Shown in pieces: positions 24,087 to 32,946 of a stretch of DNA of 64,000 bases. The first letter of the stretch is position 1. Each line of letters begins with the position of its first letter. Position numbers and translations under genes: made by a program. The notes beneath the pieces are model-generated. The model saw only the letters and a program-made list of their open reading frames with translations. It was not told where the DNA came from and did not search any database. The DNA lies in NCBI GenBank assembly GCA_050951725.1, contig JBMNJO010000012.1:186001-250000 (forward strand), written 5' to 3'. This stretch comes from DTU052 sp050951725 (lineage in GTDB: Bacteria; Bacillota; Syntrophomonadia; Syntrophomonadales; DTU052).

Positions 24087-24866
24087 ATGAGACACAATAA
24101 GGAGTTATTTGATTTATCGGGACAAGTTGCGATTGTCACGGGCGGGGCAGCAGGGATAGGGGTTCAGATGTCCTATGCCCTGGCGGAAGCGGGTGCCAAT
24201 TTGGTTATCGCGGCGCGGAAACTTGATCGGTGTGCTGCGGCGGCAGAAAAGATGACGCGAGAATTGGGGATCAAGGTCCTGCCGGCCCGTTGTGACGTTA
24301 CCAAGGAAGCAGAAATTGATGAATTGTTTGATCTGGTGATGAAAGAGTTCGGTCGACTGGATATTCTGGTTAACAACTCCGGTGCCTCATGGGGTGCCCC
24401 TTCACTGGAGTATCCCCGCGACGGCTGGGACAAGGTGTTAAACACCAATCTAACCGGGCCCTGGCTATGCATGCAAAAGGCGGCTCGGATTATGTCGCAG
24501 CAGAACTATGGGCGGATTATCAATCTGGCATCGATAGCCTCGTTCGTGGGTGCCAAACCAGAAATAATGGATACGGTAGCGTATCAAGCCAGTAAGGCGG
24601 CCATAGCTGGTCTGACGAAGGATTTGGCCGTTAAGTGGGCTCGTTACAATATTACCGTCAACGCTATCGCACCAGGGTGGTTTCCTTCTCATATGACTCA
24701 GGGAAGTCTGGAAACGAACGAAGAGGCATACCTGGATATGATTCCCATGGGACGTTTTGGTGGTGAGGACGAGTTAAAGGCTGCTACTTTATTCCTGGCA
24801 TCCCCGGGTGCCAGTTATGTGACCGGAGTTATTCTGAGTGTTGATGGCGGCTGGGTAGCCATGTAG
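24087..24866 (+). CDS. Short-chain dehydrogenase/reductase, probably acting on 3-hydroxyacyl-CoA
   Basis: A classical SDR of 259 residues. The cofactor loop is VTGGAAGIGVQM, followed by AARKLDR, whose basic residues after strand 2 suggest NADP(H). Catalytic residues are Ser in NLASIASFVG and Tyr/Lys in VAYQASKAAIAG; NNSGASWG and the C-terminal YVTGVILSVDGGWVAM are typical. It starts with ATG after AGGAGG. As first gene of a sigma-54 operon with thiolase and acyl-CoA dehydrogenase, a role as 3-hydroxyacyl-CoA dehydrogenase or 3-ketoacyl reductase is inferred; no enoyl-CoA hydratase is present in the cluster. Confidence 0.88.
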   Translation: MRHNKELFDLSGQVAIVTGGAAGIGVQMSYALAEAGANLVIAARKLDRCAAAAEKMTRELGIKVLPARCDVTKEAEIDELFDLVMKEFGRLDILVNNSGASWGAPSLEYPRDGWDKVLNTNLTGPWLCMQKAARIMSQQNYGRIINLASIASFVGAKPEIMDTVAYQASKAAIAGLTKDLAVKWARYNITVNAIAPGWFPSHMTQGSLETNEEAYLDMIPMGRFGGEDELKAATLFLASPGASYVTGVILSVDGGWVAM

Positions 24867-24943
24867 ACGTTCACACAGCCCAATCCCAAATAAACAGGCT
24901 GAAATATGACCGGAGTAATCAAGTTTAGAAAGGAGCAGGCGTA

Positions 24944-26251
24944 ATGACGTTTAAAAAGAGCAAGGATGACATGGTTTGTGTAGCCGCAACCAGAACCCCG
25001 TTTGGACGTTTTGGCGGTTCCCTCAAGGATGTGGACATCTACGATCTGGGGGCGCTGGCGATGAAAAATTCTCTGGACAGGATCGCGCTTAAACCAGAAC
25101 TTATTGATGAAGTGTGGTGGGGATGTGGTGATACCACCAACTGTAAGGACCCATATACACCGGTTACTGCCCGACAGAGCATGTTAAAAGCCGGTATCCC
25201 GCCGGAGAAGCCTTCAGTGACCTTTGATCAGGCATGTATTTCCGGGATGGATGCGGTTAAGTATGGCTGCCGGAGCATCCGGTTAGGCGAAGCTGAAGTA
25301 GTGATGACCGGTGGTGCTACCAGCTTCAGTACGGTTCCTTTCCTCCTGCGCGGTATACGGTGGGAAGGCAAACGCCACACCTCCTTCCTGGTGGAGGATC
25401 CGATTATTCCTCTCGGTTACAAGGACTATGCGCCGGTGGCGGTTGATTCCGGCAATGTGGCCGAAGAATACGGGGTCACCCGGGAAGAACAGGATGAATT
25501 TGCGCTAAGCAGTCACATGAACTATGGCAAGGCCTGGGAACATGGCTTCTTTAAAAATGAGATGGTGCCCTATGAAATCGTGAAGAAGGATAAAAAAGGT
25601 AATGTGCTTTCTTCGAAATCTCTGGATATCGATGAACAGTACCGTCCCGGCATGAAAATCGAGGATTTGACCAAGTTAAAGCCGATTTTCGGTAACCCTA
25701 CTGTTACCGCCGGGAACGCACCAGGCATGAATGATGGTGCTGCGGCTCAGATATTTATGAAACGTGAAAAAGCTGAAGAGCTTGGACTGGAAATTCTTTA
25801 CACGGTGGTAGAGATGTCATCTATTGCTTTACAACCGCGCATAATGCCGGTGTCGCCGGCCTTTGCAATCAAGAAATGTCTGGATTTGACCGGTTTAACA
25901 GTTGATGATCTGAAGTACCTCGAAATCAATGAGGCGTTCGCCTGCGTTCCGCTGGTAGCTACCAAACTCCTGTCGAACCAGAGATTCCTTAAAGGGGACT
26001 ACCAGGCTATGGTTCGCGAAGCATCAGAGAAACCCATTCTTGATAACGATGCCACCCTGTATCAGGAGCTTAAGCAGAAACTGAATGTCAACGGGAGTGC
26101 AATCGCTGTGGGACATGCCAACACCGCCAGTGGGGCGAGGATCATGATGACTGCCGCTTATAATCTGAAAGCAAACGGTGGTGGGTATGCCGCGTGTGCT
26201 ATCTGTGGCGGGTTGACCCAGGGAGCCGGGTGTATCATTTGGGTCGAGTAG
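24944..26251 (+). CDS. Thiolase family acyl-CoA acyltransferase, divergent
   Basis: Thiolases cleave 3-ketoacyl-CoA with CoA, or condense acyl-CoAs. The 435-residue protein retains the nucleophilic Cys (FDQACISGMDAV), the NEAF motif (LEINEAFACVP), the catalytic His (AVGHANTASGARI) and the C-terminal Cys (ICGGLTQGAG). Two features are unusual: the GHPxG loop is GHANT, and roughly 35 extra residues lie between NEAF and that loop. It may therefore have a special substrate. ATG start after GAAAGGAGCAGGCGTA. Sits between SDR and acyl-CoA dehydrogenase genes. Confidence 0.9.
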   Translation: MTFKKSKDDMVCVAATRTPFGRFGGSLKDVDIYDLGALAMKNSLDRIALKPELIDEVWWGCGDTTNCKDPYTPVTARQSMLKAGIPPEKPSVTFDQACISGMDAVKYGCRSIRLGEAEVVMTGGATSFSTVPFLLRGIRWEGKRHTSFLVEDPIIPLGYKDYAPVAVDSGNVAEEYGVTREEQDEFALSSHMNYGKAWEHGFFKNEMVPYEIVKKDKKGNVLSSKSLDIDEQYRPGMKIEDLTKLKPIFGNPTVTAGNAPGMNDGAAAQIFMKREKAEELGLEILYTVVEMSSIALQPRIMPVSPAFAIKKCLDLTGLTVDDLKYLEINEAFACVPLVATKLLSNQRFLKGDYQAMVREASEKPILDNDATLYQELKQKLNVNGSAIAVGHANTASGARIMMTAAYNLKANGGGYAACAICGGLTQGAGCIIWVE

Positions 26252-26333
26252 TCTCCCTTTGTTGGTGGGTAGCGGAAAGCTGGATAATGCCTTTGCGCTG
26301 CCAGCAATTAATAATATTTGGAGGTGTAGGTGG

Positions 26334-27476
26334 ATGATCAGTTTTGAGTTGACTGATGAACAAAAGGAAATGCAGGCCCTGGCCCGCAAGTTCACCCGAT
26401 CCGAAATTATCCCGGTGGCTGCTGAGTATGATAAAACCGGCGAGATGCCGTGGGAAATCATCAGGAAAGCGTTTGACATCGGTCTGTGGAACTTCAATCT
26501 TCCCTCAAAATACGGCGGTTTGGAACTGGATCATGTTACCGAGGCTATCCTGGTTGAGGAGCTTTCTTACGGATGTCTGGGGGTATCGGGTGCCTGGGAC
26601 GGCAATACTCTGGCCCTCGTTCCAATCCAGATAGCCGGAACTGAGGAGCAGATGGACCGGTGGCTTCCTCAATTTGGAGAGGCCCCATTACTGGGATCGT
26701 TCTGTCTGACCGAGCCCAATGCGGGTTCCGATGCTTCTTCCATGGCGACTTACGCCAAAAAGGTGGGCGACGAGTATATATTGACCGGAACCAAGTGTTT
26801 CATTACCCATGGTGGAATCTCTGCCATGAACACTGTCTTCGCCAAGACCGATCGCAGTCAAAAGGGAACCCGGGGGATCACGGCGTTTCTGGTTCCGGGG
26901 GATGCCCCGGGACTGTCTATGGGCAAGGTCGAAGATAAAATGGGCGATAGAGCATCGCACGTGGCTGAGGTTATTTTCGATGAGGTGCGTATCCCCGCCC
27001 GGGACCGCTTGGGTGCGGAAGGCGAGGGTTTCAAGATCGCTATGAGAACCCTTGATCAGACCAGAATGAGTATTGGAGCAGCTGCGGTGGGCGTGGCTCG
27101 TCGAGCTTATGAGGAGGCCCTGGAATACTCCAAGCAGCGGGTACAGTTCGGGCGCCCCATCAGCAGCAACCAGGCGATAGCTTTTATGCTGGCAGATATG
27201 GCTACCCAGATTGAAGCGGCCCGGGGATTGGTATGGCAGGCGGCCTGGCAGATTGACAGCGGTAATCCCGATCCCAAACTCGGGGCCATGGCCAAGCTAT
27301 TTGCGGGTGATACAGCAATGAAGATAACGGTTGATGCTTTGCAGGTCTTTGGTGGGTACGGCTACATGAGGGAGTACCCCATGGAGAAGCTGATGCGTGA
27401 TGCCAAGATTCTGCAAATCTACGAAGGAACGCAGCAGATTCAGCGGGTGGTTATCTCGGGACGAATTCTGGCATAG
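26334..27476 (+). CDS. Acyl-CoA dehydrogenase
   Basis: FAD enzyme that oxidises acyl-CoA to 2-enoyl-CoA and passes electrons to an electron-transfer flavoprotein. The 380-residue protein has the usual N-terminal helical part (FELTDEQKEMQALARKF), FCLTEPNAGSDASS and CFITHGG for FAD/substrate binding, RVQFGRPI, and the C-terminal VFGGYGYMREYPMEKLMRD. The catalytic base is the Glu in QIYEGTQQIQ. ATG at 26334 is preceded by GGAGGTG at nine bases; the longer frame to 26259 adds an unconserved stretch. Third gene of the sigma-54 operon. Confidence 0.95.
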   Translation: MISFELTDEQKEMQALARKFTRSEIIPVAAEYDKTGEMPWEIIRKAFDIGLWNFNLPSKYGGLELDHVTEAILVEELSYGCLGVSGAWDGNTLALVPIQIAGTEEQMDRWLPQFGEAPLLGSFCLTEPNAGSDASSMATYAKKVGDEYILTGTKCFITHGGISAMNTVFAKTDRSQKGTRGITAFLVPGDAPGLSMGKVEDKMGDRASHVAEVIFDEVRIPARDRLGAEGEGFKIAMRTLDQTRMSIGAAAVGVARRAYEEALEYSKQRVQFGRPISSNQAIAFMLADMATQIEAARGLVWQAAWQIDSGNPDPKLGAMAKLFAGDTAMKITVDALQVFGGYGYMREYPMEKLMRDAKILQIYEGTQQIQRVVISGRILA

Positions 27477-27517
27477 CCTTTAGTCTCCGACCATTTACCA
27501 GCGACTCTGAAGTATTT

Positions 27518-27563
27518 GATCCCGGTTTTTGACGCACGCAAGTGGCTGAATAAGACCGGGATC
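27518..27563 (+). terminator. Hairpin after the acyl-CoA dehydrogenase operon
   Basis: GATCCCGGT (27518-27526) pairs perfectly with ACCGGGATC (27555-27563), 28-nt loop. There is no T-run, so it may be an mRNA 3' stabiliser or a weak terminator before the regulator gene, which has its own -10-like TATAAT at 27693-27698. Confidence 0.45.
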
Positions 27564-27740
27564 TGCATATTCGGTGGGGCGAAGTATGTTAAACGGTTAT
27601 TATAGTGGTTCACCGGCATTTGAATGATAACTGCAATGCCGTTTTGGAGGAACCCCAAATGTCAGCCAATCAACTGAATCTTCATAGTGATGTATAATCA
27701 AACATAGTAAGGATATCTGTCGTTTACGGGAGATGAGTCA

Positions 27741-29699
27741 ATGAACGAAAACAAGAGAGAAGTAGTTCGGATCTGGAAAGCTCTGCGTGATCATGGTGAG
27801 TATGAGGGCATAACCATCTCTCCAGATATCCGTGAATCCTGGTCACGGAGCGAAGCGTATAGAGTTAACCCTTACAAGAGATGTTGTGATGTTATAATCA
27901 GTTCTGCGGAACTGGAGGAGAGGAAAGCCGCCAATAAGTCTCTTATCGAGCAGGCCACTATTATGATGGGACACTTGCACCGGTTTATGGAGGGGTCCGG
28001 GTTCGTGTTTGCCCTGGCGGATAGCGACGGGTACTTTCTGAAACGGATCGGTGATAAAGACGGACTTGACTTTACCGGTGGAGCTAATCTAACCGAAGGT
28101 GCCAACTGGTCCGAAGAGGTGATGGGTACCAATGCCGCGTCTCTGGCCCTGGTTCTGGGCAAGCCGGTGCAGTTATTGGGCTATGAGCATTATTGCCTCT
28201 GTGCAGCAATAGCTACCTGTTCCGCATGCCCTATCTTTGACGAAGAAGGCCAGCTGATCGGTGTAATGAACATTATTGGTCCCTATCATCTGGTCAACCG
28301 GCATACCATGGGCATGGCGGTAGCAGCATCCCGGGCCATAGAGCGCCAAATTGCCCTGCACAACGCCTATCAACAGAGCGAGATGGCCAACCTTCATAAA
28401 ACCGCTATTATGGATTCCATATCCGATGGCGTCCTGACCCTGGACACTGAGGGACGTATCATCCACATTAATAACCAGGCGGCGGAGAACCTCGGCATAA
28501 ATCATACCAGTGCGGTCGGTGAAAACCTGACCGAGCTGATGATGCCGGAAAACAAACTTTTCTTTGCCAGAATCAAAGGCAAACACAAGCTTTTCGGTGA
28601 GCCTCTGATGATCCGCCGAAAGAATGACAGCATAAAGCTGGCAGTGAGCTGTACCCCGCTGGTATCCAAAGAACAGGAAACCCTGGGAACCGTGATTATC
28701 ATTCAGCCCATGAAACAGTATAAGAAGATGATCGAGCGAATCTCCGGCGCCCAGGCCAAGATAACCTTTAGTGACATAATTGGGCAAGGTGCTGAATTCA
28801 GATATGCCATCCATTGCGCCGAAATGGCGGCTAAAACTGATTCCAGCATACTTCTCCTGGGTGAGAGCGGTGTGGGCAAGGAGATGTTTGCCCAGGCAAT
28901 TCATAATGCCAGCAGCCGTTCCCGGGAACCCTTTTTCGCCATCAATTGTGCCGCTTTACCGCGAGAACTGGTATCAAGCGAGCTGTTTGGCTATGAAGAG
29001 GGTGCTTTCACCGGTGCCCGAAAGGGAGGCAACCCGGGTAAATTTGAATTGGCTGATCAGGGAACCATTTTTCTGGACGAAATCGGGGAAATGCCGATTG
29101 ATTTGCAGGGTTCCCTCTTGCGGGTTCTGGAAGAAGGCAATGTAACCCGACTGGGGGGACGTGATATTACCAACGTCAATGTTCGAATCATTGCTGCTAC
29201 CAACAAGAATTTGAAAGAAGAGGTCCGAAAGGGCAACTTTCGGCTTGATCTCTATTACCGGTTACGGGTTATCGACATTAAAATCCCGGCTCTGCGGGAT
29301 AGGAAGGACGATATTCCCATACTGGTAGAGTACTTTGTCAAGACCATAGGCCCCCGATTAGGAAAGCAAATTACTCATGTCGATGATAAGGTTTTCGAGA
29401 TCCTGTCTTACTACGATTGGCCCGGAAATGTTCGAGAATTGAGCAATGTCATCGAACGGGCCATCAATATGAGTTCTGGGACAACTCTAACGGTAGACGC
29501 TTTCCCGTTGGAGCTAAAGTGCAATCTCGAAGACCACACCACAATCTGGAGAAAACGCCTCCCTAAAGATCCTCAACTACAGGAACAGATAATAAGGAGT
29601 TTCCTGCAAAAACACAACAACAACAAGACCCGGGTAGCCGAGGAACTGGGCATCTCCCGCAGCAGCCTCTATCGCAAGATGGAGAAGTTTTCAATTTAG
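27741..29699 (+). CDS. Sigma-54-dependent transcriptional activator (GAF-PAS-AAA+-Fis, AcoR-like)
   Basis: A 652-residue enhancer-binding protein. Residues 60-200 look like a GAF-type sensor, containing a Cys-rich run (HYCLCAAIATCSACP). A PAS domain spans about 215-325. The AAA+ domain (345-570) has Walker A GESGVGKE (374-381), the sigma-54 contact loop GAFTGA (421-426), and Walker B TIFLDEIGE. A Fis-type helix-turn-helix (TRVAEELGISRSSLYRKM) ends the protein. No receiver domain, so it should sense a small molecule. Its likely targets are the paired palindromes upstream of the SDR operon. Confidence 0.93.
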   Translation: MNENKREVVRIWKALRDHGEYEGITISPDIRESWSRSEAYRVNPYKRCCDVIISSAELEERKAANKSLIEQATIMMGHLHRFMEGSGFVFALADSDGYFLKRIGDKDGLDFTGGANLTEGANWSEEVMGTNAASLALVLGKPVQLLGYEHYCLCAAIATCSACPIFDEEGQLIGVMNIIGPYHLVNRHTMGMAVAASRAIERQIALHNAYQQSEMANLHKTAIMDSISDGVLTLDTEGRIIHINNQAAENLGINHTSAVGENLTELMMPENKLFFARIKGKHKLFGEPLMIRRKNDSIKLAVSCTPLVSKEQETLGTVIIIQPMKQYKKMIERISGAQAKITFSDIIGQGAEFRYAIHCAEMAAKTDSSILLLGESGVGKEMFAQAIHNASSRSREPFFAINCAALPRELVSSELFGYEEGAFTGARKGGNPGKFELADQGTIFLDEIGEMPIDLQGSLLRVLEEGNVTRLGGRDITNVNVRIIAATNKNLKEEVRKGNFRLDLYYRLRVIDIKIPALRDRKDDIPILVEYFVKTIGPRLGKQITHVDDKVFEILSYYDWPGNVRELSNVIERAINMSSGTTLTVDAFPLELKCNLEDHTTIWRKRLPKDPQLQEQIIRSFLQKHNNNKTRVAEELGISRSSLYRKMEKFSI

Positions 29700-29743
29700 G
29701 GATACCGGGGAAGTGGATTTATGATATCTCTTGCAGTATAAAC

Positions 29744-30112
29744 TTAACGAACCTTCCGGACATGTGCGGTCTCAACCTGAAGTATGTCAACCTTGGCCTC
29801 GATTCGCTGCAGAACATCAATAACGCATTGATTATGGTTCATTTGGACTTCACGAAAGTCATAAAGTCCACGGATTTTATTTATTACCTCATTTTCAACC
29901 CGTACTTCGAGTTTTCCCAGGCGGCTATCCATTTCAACGATCTGATTACCCATTACATTGATGCGGTTGCCTATCTCGTCAATGCGACTACCCAGCCGGT
30001 TATCCATTTCGGCAATACGATTATCCAGCTTATCCTGACCTTGTTCAACGTTGATCATTTTCTGGCCTGGAATTTGAATCTCACCAAGAATCTGTTTTAG
30101 AACTGCCTCCAT
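29744..30112 (-). CDS. Small coiled-coil protein, unknown function
   Basis: A 122-residue soluble protein consisting mostly of heptad-patterned helix (DNRIAEMDNRLGSRIDEIGNR and following), then KLEVRVENEVINKIRGLYDFREVQ and a second helical stretch (IEAKVDILQVET). Proteins of this design are scattered in Clostridia, with no known role that I can name. ATG start behind a G-rich site on the minus strand. It is convergent with the sigma-54 regulator. Confidence 0.6.
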   Translation of the reverse strand: MEAVLKQILGEIQIPGQKMINVEQGQDKLDNRIAEMDNRLGSRIDEIGNRINVMGNQIVEMDSRLGKLEVRVENEVINKIRGLYDFREVQMNHNQCVIDVLQRIEAKVDILQVETAHVRKVR

Positions 30113-30220
30113 CTACTGCCCCCCTGGAGATATCACTATACAATACAACAATCAAAGCCTGACGCCAGGAATTAAACTTGGGTCAGGCTTTGAGTTATCA
30201 TTATTACCAGTGCGACGGAA

Positions 30221-32176
30221 TCATCCTCCAATGATCGCCCTCGCGGTTTTAGGATCATATATCCAGCGGATAGTTCCACCTGCGCCCGCTGTTTCCACCA
30301 GCAGTTTCTCGCCGGCCCAGAAAGCGTTCATGGCGTTGTCCAGGAATGGTGCATGGGCGAAGGCCTTTTTCCGGACATCGTAGAGTTTTACACTCTGATG
30401 GGAATCGCCATAGTAGCGAATAGCCGCGTATTGGTGGCTGCCGTTGAAACTTAGATCCATGACTGCCGATTCCCCATCGGCAATCTTTTGGGAGAATACC
30501 TCCCGGTTCTGTTTCAGATCGTGAGCGAATACTGTGAAAGACTCAGGTTCCTGAATGGTGTAGAGCAGCAACTGCTTCTCCGGGCTGTAGGCCAGGGAAG
30601 AGAGCCTCCTCATATTATCCGCTCCAGGCGGTGTTACCCCCTTGACCGGCAGGAGCATCCGCTCTTGATCCTCATCACCCTCACGGATGTAGATGCCATC
30701 ATCCCGTCCGAAGACCTGAACCCCACCTTCACGGCCAGCGGTACGCTCAATTTTATATCCTTCTTCGCTTTTCACCAGATAGAAGCGGATATGACTCAGT
30801 ACATAGTAGCTATCGGCATTGTAGGCCACCGTCCGCCGGGCGTCCACGTAGGGCTGCCCATTTTCCTCACCGGTGCCGGTAATGGAGTAGGCTACTGGAT
30901 GCGGGTTGGATATGGTGAAATACCCCGATGGATCTGTCAGGAGGCTCCGGGCAAAGTCATCGTCCCGGGTGATACCGGCTTCAAGATAGCGGGCTACGGT
31001 ATCCTCCGCCGCCAGGGTTTTGGGACTGAGGTTGATACGGGTAATGCGCATGGGAATGTTTTCACTATTGCCCCCTTTTAGGACGTAGAGGGTGCTGGAG
31101 TCTGTGCCCCAGACCGGGTTATAAAAATCGTACATCCCGCCAAAAACCAGGCTCTGCTCGCCGTGGGCAGGATCAAGATTCTTGGCCCATTCCTCTTCGT
31201 CAGTGTGGCGGAAGTGATAGTTGGCCGTGAGTTTTTTACCATCGGCAAAGTTGTTTACCGAACAGATGTAGACATCGGAAAGGTCAGTGATTACACTGGC
31301 TGTTTCACTGAGTTTTTTCTCATCCTGGATTGACTTAACATAAGCTATATAGAATCCATCGGGCGAAACCGAGGGGAACCGTCCCTCATCCACCACCTGT
31401 TCATCACCGTCAGCTTTTCTGACCAGTATCATCCCGTCACGCTCGAAAAGGATATCCTCACTCCGAGGGATAAAAGAAGCCTTATTGCCGGATGCGATTT
31501 TCCGCAGGTTTCTTCCGTCGCGGTTGATCTCGCAAATATCAAGGCTCTTGACATTAAAGCCATGCTCCAGCCATTCAATCTTTCTGCGGGTAATCAGCAG
31601 GGTCTGATCATCTGCACTCCAGGATGGTTCTTCGTAAAAGAGATCGTAGTCATTGCCTTCGATCAGTGTACGAGTTTCCCCGCTATCCAGATCATACAAG
31701 TATATTCCTTTGCTGTTTGTATAGGCGGCTGTTTTGCCATCATGGGAAAGGGCATTGAATAAAATCTTGCTGTCGGTGATTTTATTCGTCCCAGCCTGTT
31801 TGTCGGATTGGAGAGGTAGTATGAATGTACCCTGATCTGCTACCGGAATGTATAGTTTATCGGTTCCGATTACTGGTGGCAAATTACTTCCGGAGGCGAT
31901 GTCAACAAGGGATACGTGATTAATAATCTTTAAATCGGCGGCCAGAACCGGATTCAAATGACCAGTTTCACGGTTTCCCAAACCCAGCCATAATGCCAGA
32001 GCCATGGCGACCGTCAATACGGCTGCGTAGGCCAGGGTCGGCTTTTTCCGGGAAACTGGCTGGGACTCAAATTCGGTACGTAGCCGTGATTTCAACTCCT
32101 GATTAACGGGAATCTCCTGACGCAGGGCTTCGACCTTCTTCCCCCATTCATCTAATTGTTTGCGCTTGCCAAACAT
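30221..32176 (-). CDS. Membrane-anchored beta-propeller protein, probable anti-sigma factor
   Basis: A 651-residue protein. A short cytoplasmic part (1-45, basic) precedes one membrane helix (LAYAAVLTVAMALALWLGLG, about 48-67). A long extracytoplasmic region follows with TolB/WD-like repeats (LSHDGKTAAYTNSKGIYLYDLDSG, PSWSADDQTLLITRRK, FPSVSPDGFYIAYV, SSLAYSPEKQLLLYT). Its start overlaps the ECF sigma gene by 25 bases, the usual arrangement for a sigma factor and its membrane inhibitor, so I infer that the cytoplasmic segment binds the sigma factor and the propeller senses an outside signal. No classical zinc anti-sigma motif is visible. Confidence 0.75.
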   Translation of the reverse strand: MFGKRKQLDEWGKKVEALRQEIPVNQELKSRLRTEFESQPVSRKKPTLAYAAVLTVAMALALWLGLGNRETGHLNPVLAADLKIINHVSLVDIASGSNLPPVIGTDKLYIPVADQGTFILPLQSDKQAGTNKITDSKILFNALSHDGKTAAYTNSKGIYLYDLDSGETRTLIEGNDYDLFYEEPSWSADDQTLLITRRKIEWLEHGFNVKSLDICEINRDGRNLRKIASGNKASFIPRSEDILFERDGMILVRKADGDEQVVDEGRFPSVSPDGFYIAYVKSIQDEKKLSETASVITDLSDVYICSVNNFADGKKLTANYHFRHTDEEEWAKNLDPAHGEQSLVFGGMYDFYNPVWGTDSSTLYVLKGGNSENIPMRITRINLSPKTLAAEDTVARYLEAGITRDDDFARSLLTDPSGYFTISNPHPVAYSITGTGEENGQPYVDARRTVAYNADSYYVLSHIRFYLVKSEEGYKIERTAGREGGVQVFGRDDGIYIREGDEDQERMLLPVKGVTPPGADNMRRLSSLAYSPEKQLLLYTIQEPESFTVFAHDLKQNREVFSQKIADGESAVMDLSFNGSHQYAAIRYYGDSHQSVKLYDVRKKAFAHAPFLDNAMNAFWAGEKLLVETAGAGGTIRWIYDPKTARAIIGG

Positions 32177-32646
32177 GACTCCACCTTCTTCCTAAGCTGT
32201 TCCAGAGTACGGTAAAACCGGGTTTTCACGTTTGCCTGTTTGGAATCCAGAACCATTGCTATCTCCTTAAATTTAAGTCCACAGAAAAAACGGAGGTTTA
32301 TCAGTTCGAACCGTTCACCATCCAATTGACTAAGAGCGCTTTTCAAGCAAGCCTTTTCCAGATCATGTTCCAGATCCTCCAGCACCGTCATAAAGGTGAG
32401 GCTTTCCGGAACCTCACCGGGTAACTCCCGGCCTGATTTACGGTAATAATCAACGATGGTATTCCGGGCAATAGTAACCAGCCAGGCCTTGTGAGTATGC
32501 CGAGTCGAATCGTAATGCCGATAGGCCTTCAGGAAAACATCGCTGACAATGTCATCGGTGTTCCAGGGATCGCCTACCTTGCAATAGACATAGCGGTATA
32601 TGTCGTCATAGTAGCGCTCATACAGTTGAAGGAAATCGTTGGCCAA
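32152..32646 (-). CDS. ECF-type RNA polymerase sigma factor
   Basis: A 164-residue sigma-70 family protein with only regions 2 and 4. Region 2: LYERYYDDIYRYVYCKVGDPWNTDDIVSDVFLKAY. Region 4: LSQLDGERFELINLRFFCGLKFKEIAMVLDSKQANVKTRFYRTLEQLRKKV. The TTG start at 32646 follows GGAGG on the minus strand. It overlaps the probable anti-sigma gene. The sequence before it (32647-32750) has a GTTTC...GAAAC inverted repeat and could hold an autoregulated promoter, but I cannot fix one. Confidence 0.9.
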   Translation of the reverse strand: MANDFLQLYERYYDDIYRYVYCKVGDPWNTDDIVSDVFLKAYRHYDSTRHTHKAWLVTIARNTIVDYYRKSGRELPGEVPESLTFMTVLEDLEHDLEKACLKSALSQLDGERFELINLRFFCGLKFKEIAMVLDSKQANVKTRFYRTLEQLRKKVESCLASANN

Positions 32647-32946
32647 CTTTGAAACCTCCTTCTATATATGATTTACGTTTCAAAAGCAAAAAAGAAACAT
32701 CTTCCGGTTTTTTAATGCGGTTTTTCATCTCTGTTTCCCATGGAGGCGTCACAAAACAGTTATCAGAGGATAAGAGGGAGGATTTTTAGATATGTTACGT
32801 GGGTGCGAGAATACGAGGACGGGGTTGGCGTCAATTTTATTGAACCAGACCCCGTTTCCTTTCCAGCATGTACTATCCAGGGTGGATTTCCATGCACAAT
32901 ACCGGGGCAGGTATCCCGGTGGCTTGCCGGTGGGAATGGACGGAGT

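Noticed and set aside
28173..28904. 243-codon minus-strand frame opposite the sigma-54 regulator
   Set aside because: Lies wholly within the regulator gene, whose domains are all intact on the other strand.
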